From the NCBI RefSeq assembly GCF_011305415.1, contig NZ_JAANOQ010000009.1:1-64000 (forward strand): a stretch of 64,000 nucleotides of DNA, in the 5' to 3' direction. Under the pieces are notes generated by a model that searched no databases, had not been told where the DNA came from, and was given only the letters and a program-made list of their open reading frames with translations. Both the position numbers and the translations under genes were made by a program. The stretch is from Flavobacterium bernardetii (GTDB taxonomy: Bacteria > Bacteroidota > Bacteroidia > Flavobacteriales > Flavobacteriaceae). Positions 1-7,411 of this stretch are shown one piece after another (position 1 is the stretch's first letter; every line of letters starts with the position of its first letter).

Positions 1-70
1 GTTGATAGGCTATAGATGTAAAGGCAGTAATGTCATAGTCGAGTAGTACTAATAACCCGTAAGCTTATTG
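1..70 (+). rRNA. 23S ribosomal RNA, 3' end (partial)
   Basis: The window opens inside a large-subunit rRNA. The stretch around 41-66 (GTAGTACTAATAACCCGTAA) matches the conserved 3' terminal helix region of bacterial 23S rRNA. The 3' boundary is approximate, set by comparison with the usual 23S terminus. A 5S gene on the same strand follows about 190 bases later, which fits an rrn operon running off the left edge. Confidence 0.9.
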
Positions 71-257
71 TAATGTTCCCCCGAGTAATCGGGGGAGCGA
101 AATTCTTTCCCCTTAGAGATACCTCAGGGACCAGGAAAGAATCGTTTTTATACTTTTATTATTTTTATCTCAGTATGTTAAGATATTTGTCTAGTTATTT
201 ATAACAAGACTGTTATGATCGACAATACATATTAAATTGTCGAATGTAACAAACCAT
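71..257 (+). other. 23S-5S spacer with processing-type hairpin
   Basis: This is transcribed spacer between 23S and 5S. It holds a C-rich/G-rich hairpin near 79-95 (CCCCCGAG/CGGGGG) and complementary arms ATTCTTTCC (102-110) and GGAAAGAAT (134-142), as expected of rRNA processing stems. No tRNA is present here. Function is inferred from position only. Confidence 0.45.
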
Positions 258-258
258 T

Positions 259-366
259 AAGGTGGTTATTGCGTTGGGGCTCACCTCTTACCTTTCCGAA
301 CAGAGAAGTTAAGCCCAACTGCGCAGATGGTACTGCAGTTATGTGGGAGAGTATGTCGCCGCCTTC
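259..366 (+). rRNA. rrf: 5S ribosomal RNA
   Basis: The sequence has the conserved 5S core CCGAACAGAGAAGTTAAGCC (297-316). The 5' arm AAGGTGG (259-265) pairs with the 3' arm CCGCCTT (359-365) to form helix I, which sets both ends to within a base or two. It is followed at once by a strong terminator, as expected for the last gene of the operon. Confidence 0.93.
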
Positions 367-373
367 TTTTATT

Positions 374-407
374 AAGAGGCTATCTTTTCAGATAGCCTCT
401 TTTTTTT
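374..407 (+). terminator. rRNA operon terminator 1
   Basis: Inverted arms GAGGCTATC (376-384) and GATAGCCTC (391-399) with a six-base loop are followed by eight T residues. This is an intrinsic terminator directly after 5S. Confidence 0.9.
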
Positions 408-450
408 GTTATTGGTACGGCGTGTTCACTCGTTTTAGAACGAGTTCGGT

Positions 451-470
451 TCGCCGCCTTCTTTTATTAA
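451..470 (+). repeat. second copy of the 5S 3' tail
   Basis: The 20 bases TCGCCGCCTTCTTTTATTAA occur exactly at 356-375 (the 5S 3' end) and again at 451-470. Each copy runs straight into a terminator hairpin. The rest of a 5S gene is absent, so this looks like a remnant of a duplicated rrn tail. A hairpin ACTCGTTTTAGAACGAGT lies between the copies (around 428-445). Confidence 0.8.
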
Positions 471-502
471 AGCCTCAATCTTTTAGATTGAGGCTTTTTT
501 TT
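469..502 (+). terminator. terminator 2 after the duplicated 5S tail
   Basis: Arms AAGCCTCAATC and GATTGAGGCTT enclose a short loop and are followed by an eight-T tract. It is a second intrinsic terminator with a different stem from terminator 1. Confidence 0.85.
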
Positions 503-722
503 ACCTAAATCTAGTCCCGATGGGACTTTTTTTGTTTAATCTGAACTTGTTTCAGATTCTTTTTGTTTATAGTAGTTTCATCTTATGAAATTCTATGCGT
601 TAGTGGGTGGATTGGCATCCTTTTTTTTACTTATATCTAGTCCCGATGGGACTTTTTTTTGTTTATAGCAGTTAATATCTTCTGAAAACCTATGCGTTAG
701 TGGGTGGAGTGGCATCCTTTTT
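503..722 (+). repeat. imperfect tandem duplication in the post-rRNA spacer
   Basis: Two direct copies of a unit lie at about 503-621 and 629-718. Each has a hairpin AGTCCCGATGGGACT plus T-tract (513-527 and 639-653), then TATGCGTTAGTGGGTGGA (594-611 and 691-708), then GGCATCC and a T-run (614-620 and 711-717). The first copy carries about 31 extra bases that contain the hairpin AATCTGAAC...GTTTCAGATT (538-558) and are absent from the second. No coding region is supported here. Confidence 0.8.
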
Positions 723-800
723 TTTTGTTGCTTACCGAATTTAATTGACTTATTACCAAAAGTCTGCAACAAAATAAAAGATATAGCGGAACACACGACC
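711..800 (+). repeat. dispersed flavobacterial intergenic element, copy 1
   Basis: GGCATCC followed by a T-run (711-728) and, about 70 bases on, AAAAGATATAGCG (776-788) match the two ends of the element at 36872-36992, which has the same order and similar spacing. The middle differs between copies. This looks like a dispersed non-coding repeat with conserved ends. Bases 801-978 hold nothing I recognise. Confidence 0.6.
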
Positions 801-978
801 TCGTTGTAAGACTAAACGTGTGGTAAAAGGAATACTTCTGCAACGAGGGAACGCCCAAGAAATCAAGAGAATCTCTTAATTAACTGTTTTGTTTTTCAAT
901 CATTATATAGTAACTATAATGTGTAAACAAGGCAGAATTAGTGTTTCATTTTCTTTTTTTATACAGTTATAGGATATT

Positions 979-1009
979 TTGGATACTCCTAAACTTAATT
1001 GTATTTTTG
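979..1009 (+). promoter_or_regulatory. Bacteroidota promoter for the LytTR/kinase operon
   Basis: A TTG (979-981) lies 20 bases before TATTTTTG (1002-1009), matching TTG-N19..21-TAnnTTTG. It sits about 20 bases before the response-regulator start. Confidence 0.65.
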
Positions 1010-1028
1010 AATAATATTAATATATTAG

Positions 1029-1781
1029 ATGAAAATTAAAGTAATTATTGTTGATGATGAAATGCATGCGCGAAGTTTTCTTAGGAAATTTTGTGAACGT
1101 TATCATTCTGATACTATTGATGTTTTGGAGGAATGTAGTTCAGTTGAATCTGCTGTAAGAGCAATAAAAAGATATCAACCAGATTTAATATTTTTAGATA
1201 TTCAAATGCCAGATGAAAATGGTTTTGAACTTTTAAAGTATTTTGATAAAATTAATTTTGAAATTATATTTACCACAGCTTATAAAGAATATGCTATTCA
1301 AGCTATTAAAAAAAGTGCCTTAGATTATTTAGTTAAACCATTTGGCACAGAGGATTTTAATATTGCTATTTCACGTTATATTTCAAAAAAGAATATAAAA
1401 ATCGATTTTGATAGGTTTAAATTGTTAACTGAAAACATTAATAATCAGTTTGTAGATAAACAGAGAGTTGTTTTTCCAACTAAATCTGGTTTTGAAGTAA
1501 TTCAAGCTAATTCTATAGTTTATTGTAAGTCTGATGGTTCTTATTCGAACATTGTTACCATAGATAAAGAATATTTTACTTCTAAATCTTTAAAAGAAAT
1601 AAGTGAAGTTTTAATGGATACCAATTTTATTAGAATCCATAAAAGTTATTTGGTTAATAAAAATTACATTAAGAGTTTTAAATCTGACGAGTATAAGTTA
1701 GATTTAATTATTGGGGAATCCATTCCTGTTTCTGATACTTTATTCACTAAAAAGAAATTAATTGATGCGATTTCTTCTTAG
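1029..1781 (+). CDS. LytR/AlgR-family response regulator (LytTR)
   Basis: The 250-residue product is a two-component response regulator. Residues 1-120 form a receiver domain with the acidic pair D9/D10, the phospho-acceptor D57 in FLDIQMPDENG, and the KPF lysine near 104. Residues about 145-248 form a LytTR DNA-binding domain (ending in FIRIHKSYLVNKNYI and a PVSDT motif). It is the first gene of an operon with a sensor kinase whose start overlaps its 3' end by 17 bases. The kinase has the matching LytS-type transmitter, so the two are almost certainly a pair. The target promoters cannot be told from the window. Confidence 0.92.
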   Translation: MKIKVIIVDDEMHARSFLRKFCERYHSDTIDVLEECSSVESAVRAIKRYQPDLIFLDIQMPDENGFELLKYFDKINFEIIFTTAYKEYAIQAIKKSALDYLVKPFGTEDFNIAISRYISKKNIKIDFDRFKLLTENINNQFVDKQRVVFPTKSGFEVIQANSIVYCKSDGSYSNIVTIDKEYFTSKSLKEISEVLMDTNFIRIHKSYLVNKNYIKSFKSDEYKLDLIIGESIPVSDTLFTKKKLIDAISS

Positions 1782-4746
1782 TCTTTTTTTATTAGTTTTT
1801 ACGGCCGCTTTTGCTCAACAATATCCATCAAAAAATTATACTACTTCTGAAGGTTTGCCAAATAATGCAGTCAGATCTTTGTTTGTTGATAAAGATCATG
1901 TACTTTGGGTGGGTACAGAAAATGGCGTTTCTCGTTTTATTAATGGTCAGTTTTATAATTTAAGTGAAGAAGATGGTTTAGGTCATAATAGCTGCTGGGA
2001 TATTTCTCAAGATGCTGATGGGAATATGTGGTTTGCTAGTTATGGTGGTGGAGTGAGTAAATTTGATGGAAAGAAATTTACAATTCTTACTACTAAAAAT
2101 GGATTACCAGCAGATAAAGTCAGAAAAGTATTTTCGAATAAAAACCATATTTACGTTGGTACAGAACAAGGAGTTTCTATTATTAATATCAAAACAAATA
2201 AAATAACTACTCCAAAAGTTCCTAAAACAAAGGAAGATTTCATTTGTATAGATTTTTTTGTATATCAAAATGAAGTGTATTTTATTAGTGTTTTTGATGG
2301 TGTTTTTAAAATTGTTGAAAGCAAAAATTCCACTAATATTGAACCTGTATATTTAGGGATTAACTTTTATAGTGCTTTTTTAGATCATCAAGATTTATAC
2401 TTAAGTAAAGAAGGTTTCGTAGAAAAATTAAATATTGAGCAGTTATTTTCTAAAAATACTCAACCCGTTCAATTTGGAAATTCAATTATTAATCAATACG
2501 CTAAAGTTCAAAATTCTTTACTTTTTGCGGCTGCAGATGGAGTGTACACTCCGGATGGTGGTTTGTATAAAATTGAAAAAGATAAAATGATTAATTTTTC
2601 CAATGCATTTGGTGTAGATTCAAAAAAGATTTTAAATGTTGTATATGATAAATTAAGAAATGTACTTTATGTAGGTTCAAATGATAAAGGGATTTATGAA
2701 ATACGTTTGGATGCCACGATTCAATATGAAAATTTTAAAAATTTATCTATTGTTGATTTCGAAATTCTTGATCAATCAAAATTTGTATTACATAATCAGG
2801 GTATTTCAGTATTAAATTCTTCGGATAAAATAACTGCTGCAATATCTTTAAATGATTTTAAAAATTTTCAATCTAAATATATCAAGATTCACAAAACAAA
2901 ATGCAATACTAATTATAGAGAATCACGTGATTTTGAATTAAATTTTAATATAAAAGCAAACGAAATTGTTTTTTATGAGTTAGTAAAGAACAAAAATTCT
3001 GTTTGGGTTGGAAGTAATTTAGGGATTTTTGAAATGAATTCAAAAGCTCAAATTATAAATTATATTCCGAAACATAGTTTAAAAATTGGTTTCACTTCAG
3101 ATCATAAATTTATAGAAACCATTACCTACGCAGGTGCTTATGTTTATGATGATGTATACAAATTAGAAGGAAAACATTATTCGAAATTTAAGACTAACAC
3201 GCCTCAATTCATTGTCAAAATCCTAAACAATAAAGATAAAACGTATCTAATTTCTGTTTTTAATGGCTTGTTTGTTCATCATAAAGGAAAGTTTAAATCG
3301 TATTTGTTTGAAAATATTTGGAAAGAGAAAAAATTCAAACATATTGCCCTTACGAATAATGGATATTTGGTTTTGGCTGCCGAATTTGGAACCGTTTTTA
3401 TTGTGGATGATAATCAAAAATTTAAAATCCTTAAAACTATTCCCAAAAAAGAAATTATAGGAAATAGTATCAATTTTTTAGAATGTTATAAAGAGTATAT
3501 TTTAATCGGTACAGAAAAAGGGTTGAATGTTTACCACAATGGTAAAATTCGATTAATAGATTCAGAACAAGGTCTAAAAGATTGTGTTTTTAAAACTTCA
3601 CAAATTTTTGGTGATGATTTATGGTTAGGAACACAAAAGGGATTTTATAAACTTAATTTAAATAAGCTTTTAGCTAAACAAAAAACAGTTGAAAAAATTA
3701 TAATCCAATCTATATTAATAAATAATCAGCTGCTTAGTAGTAAAAACAATCGTTGGTTTTCGTATCATTCTAATGAATTAATATCAGATTATAAGCATAA
3801 TTCTTTTTCTATCGATTTTATTCCAATTGGACATCCTTTTCCTCATAAGTTAAAATTTAGATACCGATTAAATAGCAAAAACAATTGGAGTCCCTATTCT
3901 GAAAAACCATCCGTATTTTTATCTTATTTGCCTCATGGAAATTATAATTTAGAAATTCAAGTTTTAGATTTAAATTCAGGAGAAACGAAACAGTTTAAAA
4001 TTTTGAAATTAAGAATCACACCTCCTTTTTGGGTGACTTGGTGGTTTATGCTTTTAGTTGTTTCAGTTATAGCAACGAGTTTGTATTTTATAATAAAAAG
4101 AAATAAAAAAAACGCGGAAGAAAAAGCACTCATTCAACAACGTATAGCAGAAACAAAATTAGAAGCACTTAAAAGTCAAATGAATCCTCATTTTACGTTT
4201 AATGCAATGAATACCATACAAGATTTTATAATTAGTAATGACATAGATAATTCGCTAAATTTTGTTAGTGAATTGGCTAAGTTGATGCGATTGACACTGG
4301 ATAATTCTACAAAGAAAACCATTACGTTACAAGAAGAAATTACTTTTTTACAGCATTATATTTATATTGAAAACACACGCTTTGGAAATAAAATTCAAGT
4401 TAATCTTAAAGTAGAACCTAATATAAATACACAAGAGATTCAAGTTCCAACGATGTTGCTTCAGCCTTTTATTGAAAATGTATTTGTGCATGCTTTTAAT
4501 GCCGAATATCCAAATCCGAAATTAGATATTTCTTTCCAGCTCAATGAAACTCATGTATTGGAATGTCGTATAAAAGATAACGGAAAAGGGATAGCTTCTT
4601 TTAATAAAGTCAAATTGCATACCTCTAAAGCACTACAATTAGCAGCCGAAAGACTTCGTTTGATTCAACCACATATTTCAAATCCAATAACAACAAATTT
4701 CACAGAATCTGATGGAACTTTTGTTGTGATTTTACTACAAGTTTAA
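1765..4746 (+). CDS. Two-component propeller sensor histidine kinase (LytS-type transmitter)
   Basis: I start the gene at ATG 1765; a TTG one codon upstream is also open. The product of about 993 residues begins with a signal peptide (RFLLSLFLLVFTAAFAQ). Next comes a long periplasmic region with repeated propeller motifs such as LWVGTENGVSRF and MWFASYGGGVSKF, then a Y_Y_Y-type domain before one membrane helix near residue 760. The cytoplasmic part has the LytS/YehU-type transmitter: QMNPHF with His about 809, the N-box QPFIENVFVHAF, and the G-box IKDNGKGI. The usual NPHFLFN reads NPHFTFN here. It would sense a periplasmic cue and signal to the overlapping upstream regulator. The ligand is unknown. 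Confidence 0.9.
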   Translation: MRFLLSLFLLVFTAAFAQQYPSKNYTTSEGLPNNAVRSLFVDKDHVLWVGTENGVSRFINGQFYNLSEEDGLGHNSCWDISQDADGNMWFASYGGGVSKFDGKKFTILTTKNGLPADKVRKVFSNKNHIYVGTEQGVSIINIKTNKITTPKVPKTKEDFICIDFFVYQNEVYFISVFDGVFKIVESKNSTNIEPVYLGINFYSAFLDHQDLYLSKEGFVEKLNIEQLFSKNTQPVQFGNSIINQYAKVQNSLLFAAADGVYTPDGGLYKIEKDKMINFSNAFGVDSKKILNVVYDKLRNVLYVGSNDKGIYEIRLDATIQYENFKNLSIVDFEILDQSKFVLHNQGISVLNSSDKITAAISLNDFKNFQSKYIKIHKTKCNTNYRESRDFELNFNIKANEIVFYELVKNKNSVWVGSNLGIFEMNSKAQIINYIPKHSLKIGFTSDHKFIETITYAGAYVYDDVYKLEGKHYSKFKTNTPQFIVKILNNKDKTYLISVFNGLFVHHKGKFKSYLFENIWKEKKFKHIALTNNGYLVLAAEFGTVFIVDDNQKFKILKTIPKKEIIGNSINFLECYKEYILIGTEKGLNVYHNGKIRLIDSEQGLKDCVFKTSQIFGDDLWLGTQKGFYKLNLNKLLAKQKTVEKIIIQSILINNQLLSSKNNRWFSYHSNELISDYKHNSFSIDFIPIGHPFPHKLKFRYRLNSKNNWSPYSEKPSVFLSYLPHGNYNLEIQVLDLNSGETKQFKILKLRITPPFWVTWWFMLLVVSVIATSLYFIIKRNKKNAEEKALIQQRIAETKLEALKSQMNPHFTFNAMNTIQDFIISNDIDNSLNFVSELAKLMRLTLDNSTKKTITLQEEITFLQHYIYIENTRFGNKIQVNLKVEPNINTQEIQVPTMLLQPFIENVFVHAFNAEYPNPKLDISFQLNETHVLECRIKDNGKGIASFNKVKLHTSKALQLAAERLRLIQPHISNPITTNFTESDGTFVVILLQV

Positions 4747-4834
4747 AATTATAAACATCTTCATAAGTTAAAAAGTAGGTTTTGTATTCGTTTTCACCTG
4801 CTTTAACAAGTTGTTCTAAAGCATTATTTTTTGA
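4745..4834 (-). pseudogene. possible coding remnant (about 30 codons)
   Basis: Read on the minus strand, this spacer gives an uninterrupted, protein-like stretch that includes ALEQLVKAGENEYKTYF and then LTYEDVYNF. It has no start codon and is bounded upstream by a stop. The composition is like a real protein rather than random A/T-rich spacer. It may be a leftover gene fragment next to the kinase 3' end. I cannot name the parent protein. Confidence 0.25.
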
Positions 4835-4871
4835 TTATTATTTTAGCGGTTTAAACTAAAAAACTAAAATT

Positions 4872-5123
4872 ATGTCAAATTTTTATTGTGAAAATTGTGG
4901 TTCTAAAAGCTCCAGTATTTCCAGTTTAACGGCTTCATCATGCAGTCGTAATCCATTAGGAAGTAATAAAGGAAAACACAAACTTTACGAAGGTAGCGAA
5001 AAATCAAAATACTCGTGTAAGTTTTGTGGATCTTCATCATCAACAATTTCATCATTAACCGCAAGTTCATGTTCTAGACATCCATTAGGAAGTAATAAGG
5101 GAAAACATGCGCCGGCTTTGTAA
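4872..5123 (+). CDS. Small tandem zinc-ribbon-like protein
   Basis: This 83-residue protein consists of two near-identical units of about 38 residues (roughly 4-41 and 46-83). Each reads aromatic-x-C-x2-C-G, then a Ser-rich stretch, then ISSLTASSCSRxPLGSNKGKH. The units are joined by KLYEGSEKSK and the protein ends in HAPAL. Cysteines at CxxC and in SSC, plus the terminal His, would suit one zinc site per unit. There is no signal peptide, so it should be cytoplasmic. From memory, similar tandem CxxCG/HAPAL proteins occur in Bacteroidota, but I know no function. A single-unit relative lies at 5725-5880, and a membrane-anchored protein sits between them. Confidence 0.75.
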   Translation: MSNFYCENCGSKSSSISSLTASSCSRNPLGSNKGKHKLYEGSEKSKYSCKFCGSSSSTISSLTASSCSRHPLGSNKGKHAPAL

Positions 5124-5165
5124 AAAAATGATTTAATTATAAAATTTTAAAAACTAAATAGTAAA

Positions 5166-5720
5166 ATGAGCGTTATAGAAATGATTTATATAGTAATTGC
5201 TATTGTTATGACATCTTTAATATGGTTAATATATTTAACTAACCTTAGAAGTAAGCATAGTAACTTACACAAAAATATTGATAATGAAGTTTTTGTTAAA
5301 TCCGATGAAAGATTCAGTATTTTAAAAGAAGAAATTAGTAATCTGAAAAGTAATATCTTAATTGAGAAGAATAAAAGTTTTCAAGAAGGATTTGATAAAG
5401 CTAGAAGTGAATTTTCTTTAGAGGTTTATCCTTATAAAGAAGAATTTTTTGATGGAGATGATGGTCTTTTTTTTAATGATATTTATCATGAAGTTAGTAT
5501 TGGATATAAATATCAACTTTTTATTAATGGAATTCCTGTGTTGAAACCATCTATAATAATAGATAATGTTTTAATTGAAAGAAAAAAAGAAGTGGATTAT
5601 CAAAAAGTGAAAACTGCTTTAGACATTGTTGAAAATAGTATTGTTAATATTGCAAAGAATACAAATGGAATTTTAAAAATTGGAAGCACAATTAATGAAA
5701 AAGTAAATTCAAAAAAATAA
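5166..5720 (+). CDS. Hypothetical membrane-anchored protein, 184 aa
   Basis: No family is recognised. Residues about 5-27 (MIYIVIAIVMTSLIWLIYL) form one transmembrane helix. They are followed by a charged, probably helical stretch (about 40-85, rich in K/E) and a C-terminal domain with FFDGDDGLFFNDIYHEV and YKYQLFINGIPVL. It starts 42 bases after the tandem zinc-ribbon gene and ends 4 bases before the single-unit zinc-ribbon gene, so the three are probably co-transcribed. The sequence is notably A/T-rich compared with the housekeeping genes nearby. Function is unknown. Confidence 0.7.
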   Translation: MSVIEMIYIVIAIVMTSLIWLIYLTNLRSKHSNLHKNIDNEVFVKSDERFSILKEEISNLKSNILIEKNKSFQEGFDKARSEFSLEVYPYKEEFFDGDDGLFFNDIYHEVSIGYKYQLFINGIPVLKPSIIIDNVLIERKKEVDYQKVKTALDIVENSIVNIAKNTNGILKIGSTINEKVNSKK

Positions 5721-5724
5721 ACTT

Positions 5725-5880
5725 ATGGCAACATATAAATGCAACCGATGTGGTATTACCCGAAACGATTTTCAAAAAAATATTTTAGCATTAACACCAG
5801 AAAAATGTAAACAACCATTTTCTACAGCAACACATTCAAGTCACGCTTGGAAAAAAATATCTGATAAAAATGAATATTAG
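5725..5880 (+). CDS. Small single-unit zinc-ribbon-like protein, 51 aa
   Basis: This short ORF begins ATYKCNRCG and continues to ALTPEKCKQP and then HSSHAW. Its order C-x2-C-G ... LT-x3-C-x2..3-P ... H matches one unit of the 83-residue protein at 4872-5123, so I treat the two as relatives. It begins 4 bases after the preceding gene's stop, which suggests translational coupling. The shared motif makes it likely to be real despite its size. Function is unknown. Confidence 0.6.
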   Translation: MATYKCNRCGITRNDFQKNILALTPEKCKQPFSTATHSSHAWKKISDKNEY

Positions 5881-5926
5881 ATTTTATTGAAAAATAGAAA
5901 TATTACCAAAAAGAAGAATATTATAA

Positions 5927-6034
5927 ATGAAATTTCAATTCGAATTCCCAAGTGTAACTTCTATTATTAGAGTAACAATTCTTACTGTTTCAGTTTTACT
6001 ATTAATTAAAATTCTTTATTATATTTTTTTCTAA
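5927..6034 (+). CDS. Possible 35-residue membrane peptide
   Basis: The ORF encodes a short polar N-terminus (KFQFEFPS) and then one hydrophobic segment (ILTVSVLLLIKILYYIFF). Its stop is followed directly by the ATG of a second hydrophobic micro-ORF. There is no independent evidence of translation. It is listed because of the close packing with the genes before and after. Confidence 0.3.
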   Translation: MKFQFEFPSVTSIIRVTILTVSVLLLIKILYYIFF

Positions 6035-6130
6035 ATGCTTTTCAAAAACAAAAATGCACCAATCATAACTCTAATACTGGTCGTGATTGGTGTGCTTTTA
6101 ATGAATATTATTTACTTACTTATAAGTTAA
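6035..6130 (+). CDS. Possible 31-residue membrane peptide
   Basis: The ATG follows the previous stop with no gap. The peptide has a basic start (LFKNKN) and a single hydrophobic helix (ITLILVVIGVLLMNIIYLL). Together with the preceding ORF it fills most of the 320-base gap between 5880 and 6203. Both could be chance ORFs in A/T-rich DNA; the abutting arrangement slightly favours real small membrane proteins. Confidence 0.3.
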   Translation: MLFKNKNAPIITLILVVIGVLLMNIIYLLIS

Positions 6131-6190
6131 ACCATTCTAAAATTAGTTTTAAGATTTTTAAATTACAAAATTCACCCTCAAAAATCTTCG

Positions 6191-6198
6191 TATATTTG
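6191..6198 (+). promoter_or_regulatory. TATATTTG -7 element close to the start codon
   Basis: A perfect TAnnTTTG lies only 4 bases before ATG 6203, with no well-placed TTG upstream. If used, the transcript would begin at or just inside the coding sequence. Confidence 0.35.
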
Positions 6199-6202
6199 GA
6201 CT

Positions 6203-7411
6203 ATGAAAATTTTAATCATTAGTTCAGTTTGGGTAGAACCCAATTCTTCGGCAGCGGGTAGCAGAATGTTGCAATTAATTCGGTTTTTTCAATCGGAAAA
6301 ATATGATGTGGAATATGCTTCAATTGCTTCTGAAAGCGAATTCTCTTTCGATTTATCAAGTTTAGGAATCACGCAACATTCCGTTCAAATTAATGATTCA
6401 GGTTTTGATGAATTATTACTTCAGATAAATCCAGATATCGTTTTGTTTGACCGATTTATGGTGGAAGAACAATTTGGTTGGCGCGTTTCAAATGTATTGC
6501 CAAACGCGATTAAAATCTTAGATACAGAAGATTTACATTGCTTACGTCAAGCCAGACAGGAAGCAGTTAAGAAAAATAGCGAGAGTTTAAATTTTAATTC
6601 GGATGTCGCTAAAAGAGAAATTGCGGCTATTTTTAGATGTGATTTATCGCTTATGGTTTCAGATCATGAGATGAATTTATTGCAAACGTTTTTCCAAGTT
6701 CCAAAATCTATTTTATTTTATTTGCCAATTTGGGTTGATGCTTTAACTCCAGAAAAACCAGATTTTCAATCAAAAATTGATTTTGTCTTTATAGGAAACT
6801 TTTATCATGAACCCAACTGGGATTCGGTTTTAGTCTTAAAAAATGAAATTTGGCCAAAATTAAAAGACTTACTTCCAAATGCCAAACTAAATATTTACGG
6901 AGCCTATCCAACTCAGAAAGTACATCAATTACATAATCCGAAAGAGCGATTTTTTATTCACGGCAGAGCAGAAAGTGCAGAAGAAGTCATTCGTTCGGCG
7001 AGAATTTTATTAGCACCCATTCGTTTTGGAGCTGGGATTAAAGGAAAATTGTTGGAAGGTATGGAATACGGAACGCCATCAGTAACTACATCAATTGGAG
7101 CAGAAGCTATGCACGATAATTTGCCTTGGAATGGATTTATTACTATCGATTATTCTGATTTTATAACTAAAGCAGTTGAATTGTATTCGAATCAAGAAGT
7201 TTTGGAACAAGCAGTGGAGAATGGACACAAAATCATAGAGCACAAGTTTTTGTTTTCAATTTATAAGTCTAAATTTTTAGATATTTTAAATCATCTTCAA
7301 ACTAATTTAGAAACGCATAGAAATGCTAATTTCATTGGGCAAATGTTGCAATTTCATACCATGCGAAGTACAGAATTTATGAGTCGTTGGATTGAAGAAA
7401 AAAATAAATAA
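6203..7411 (+). CDS. Glycosyltransferase family 4 (GT-B fold)
   Basis: The 402-residue cytoplasmic protein begins with the GT-B Rossmann strand KILIISSVWVEPNSSAAGSRM, and the loop after it is typical of GT4 enzymes. The C-terminal half has the nucleotide-sugar-binding region (FVFIGNFYHEPN, then LLAPIRFGAGIKGKLLEGMEYGTPSVTT), where E of LLEGME is the usual acidic contact. The substrate is unknown; a role in surface polysaccharide or glycolipid assembly is inference. Its stop overlaps the next start by one base (TAATG). Confidence 0.85.
   Translation: MKILIISSVWVEPNSSAAGSRMLQLIRFFQSEKYDVEYASIASESEFSFDLSSLGITQHSVQINDSGFDELLLQINPDIVLFDRFMVEEQFGWRVSNVLPNAIKILDTEDLHCLRQARQEAVKKNSESLNFNSDVAKREIAAIFRCDLSLMVSDHEMNLLQTFFQVPKSILFYLPIWVDALTPEKPDFQSKIDFVFIGNFYHEPNWDSVLVLKNEIWPKLKDLLPNAKLNIYGAYPTQKVHQLHNPKERFFIHGRAESAEEVIRSARILLAPIRFGAGIKGKLLEGMEYGTPSVTTSIGAEAMHDNLPWNGFITIDYSDFITKAVELYSNQEVLEQAVENGHKIIEHKFLFSIYKSKFLDILNHLQTNLETHRNANFIGQMLQFHTMRSTEFMSRWIEEKNK

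Noticed and set aside
269..508. A 79-codon open frame on the plus strand
   Set aside because: It lies across the 5S rRNA gene and its terminators; the sequence is explained by RNA structure.
593..796. A 67-codon open frame on the minus strand
   Set aside because: It covers the tandem and dispersed repeats after the rRNA operon; the peptide has no protein-like pattern and begins in repeat DNA.
5881..5926. Possible extension of the 51-residue zinc-ribbon gene past 5880
   Set aside because: A TAG stop is clear at 5878-5880 and the following bases show no continuing motif in any frame.
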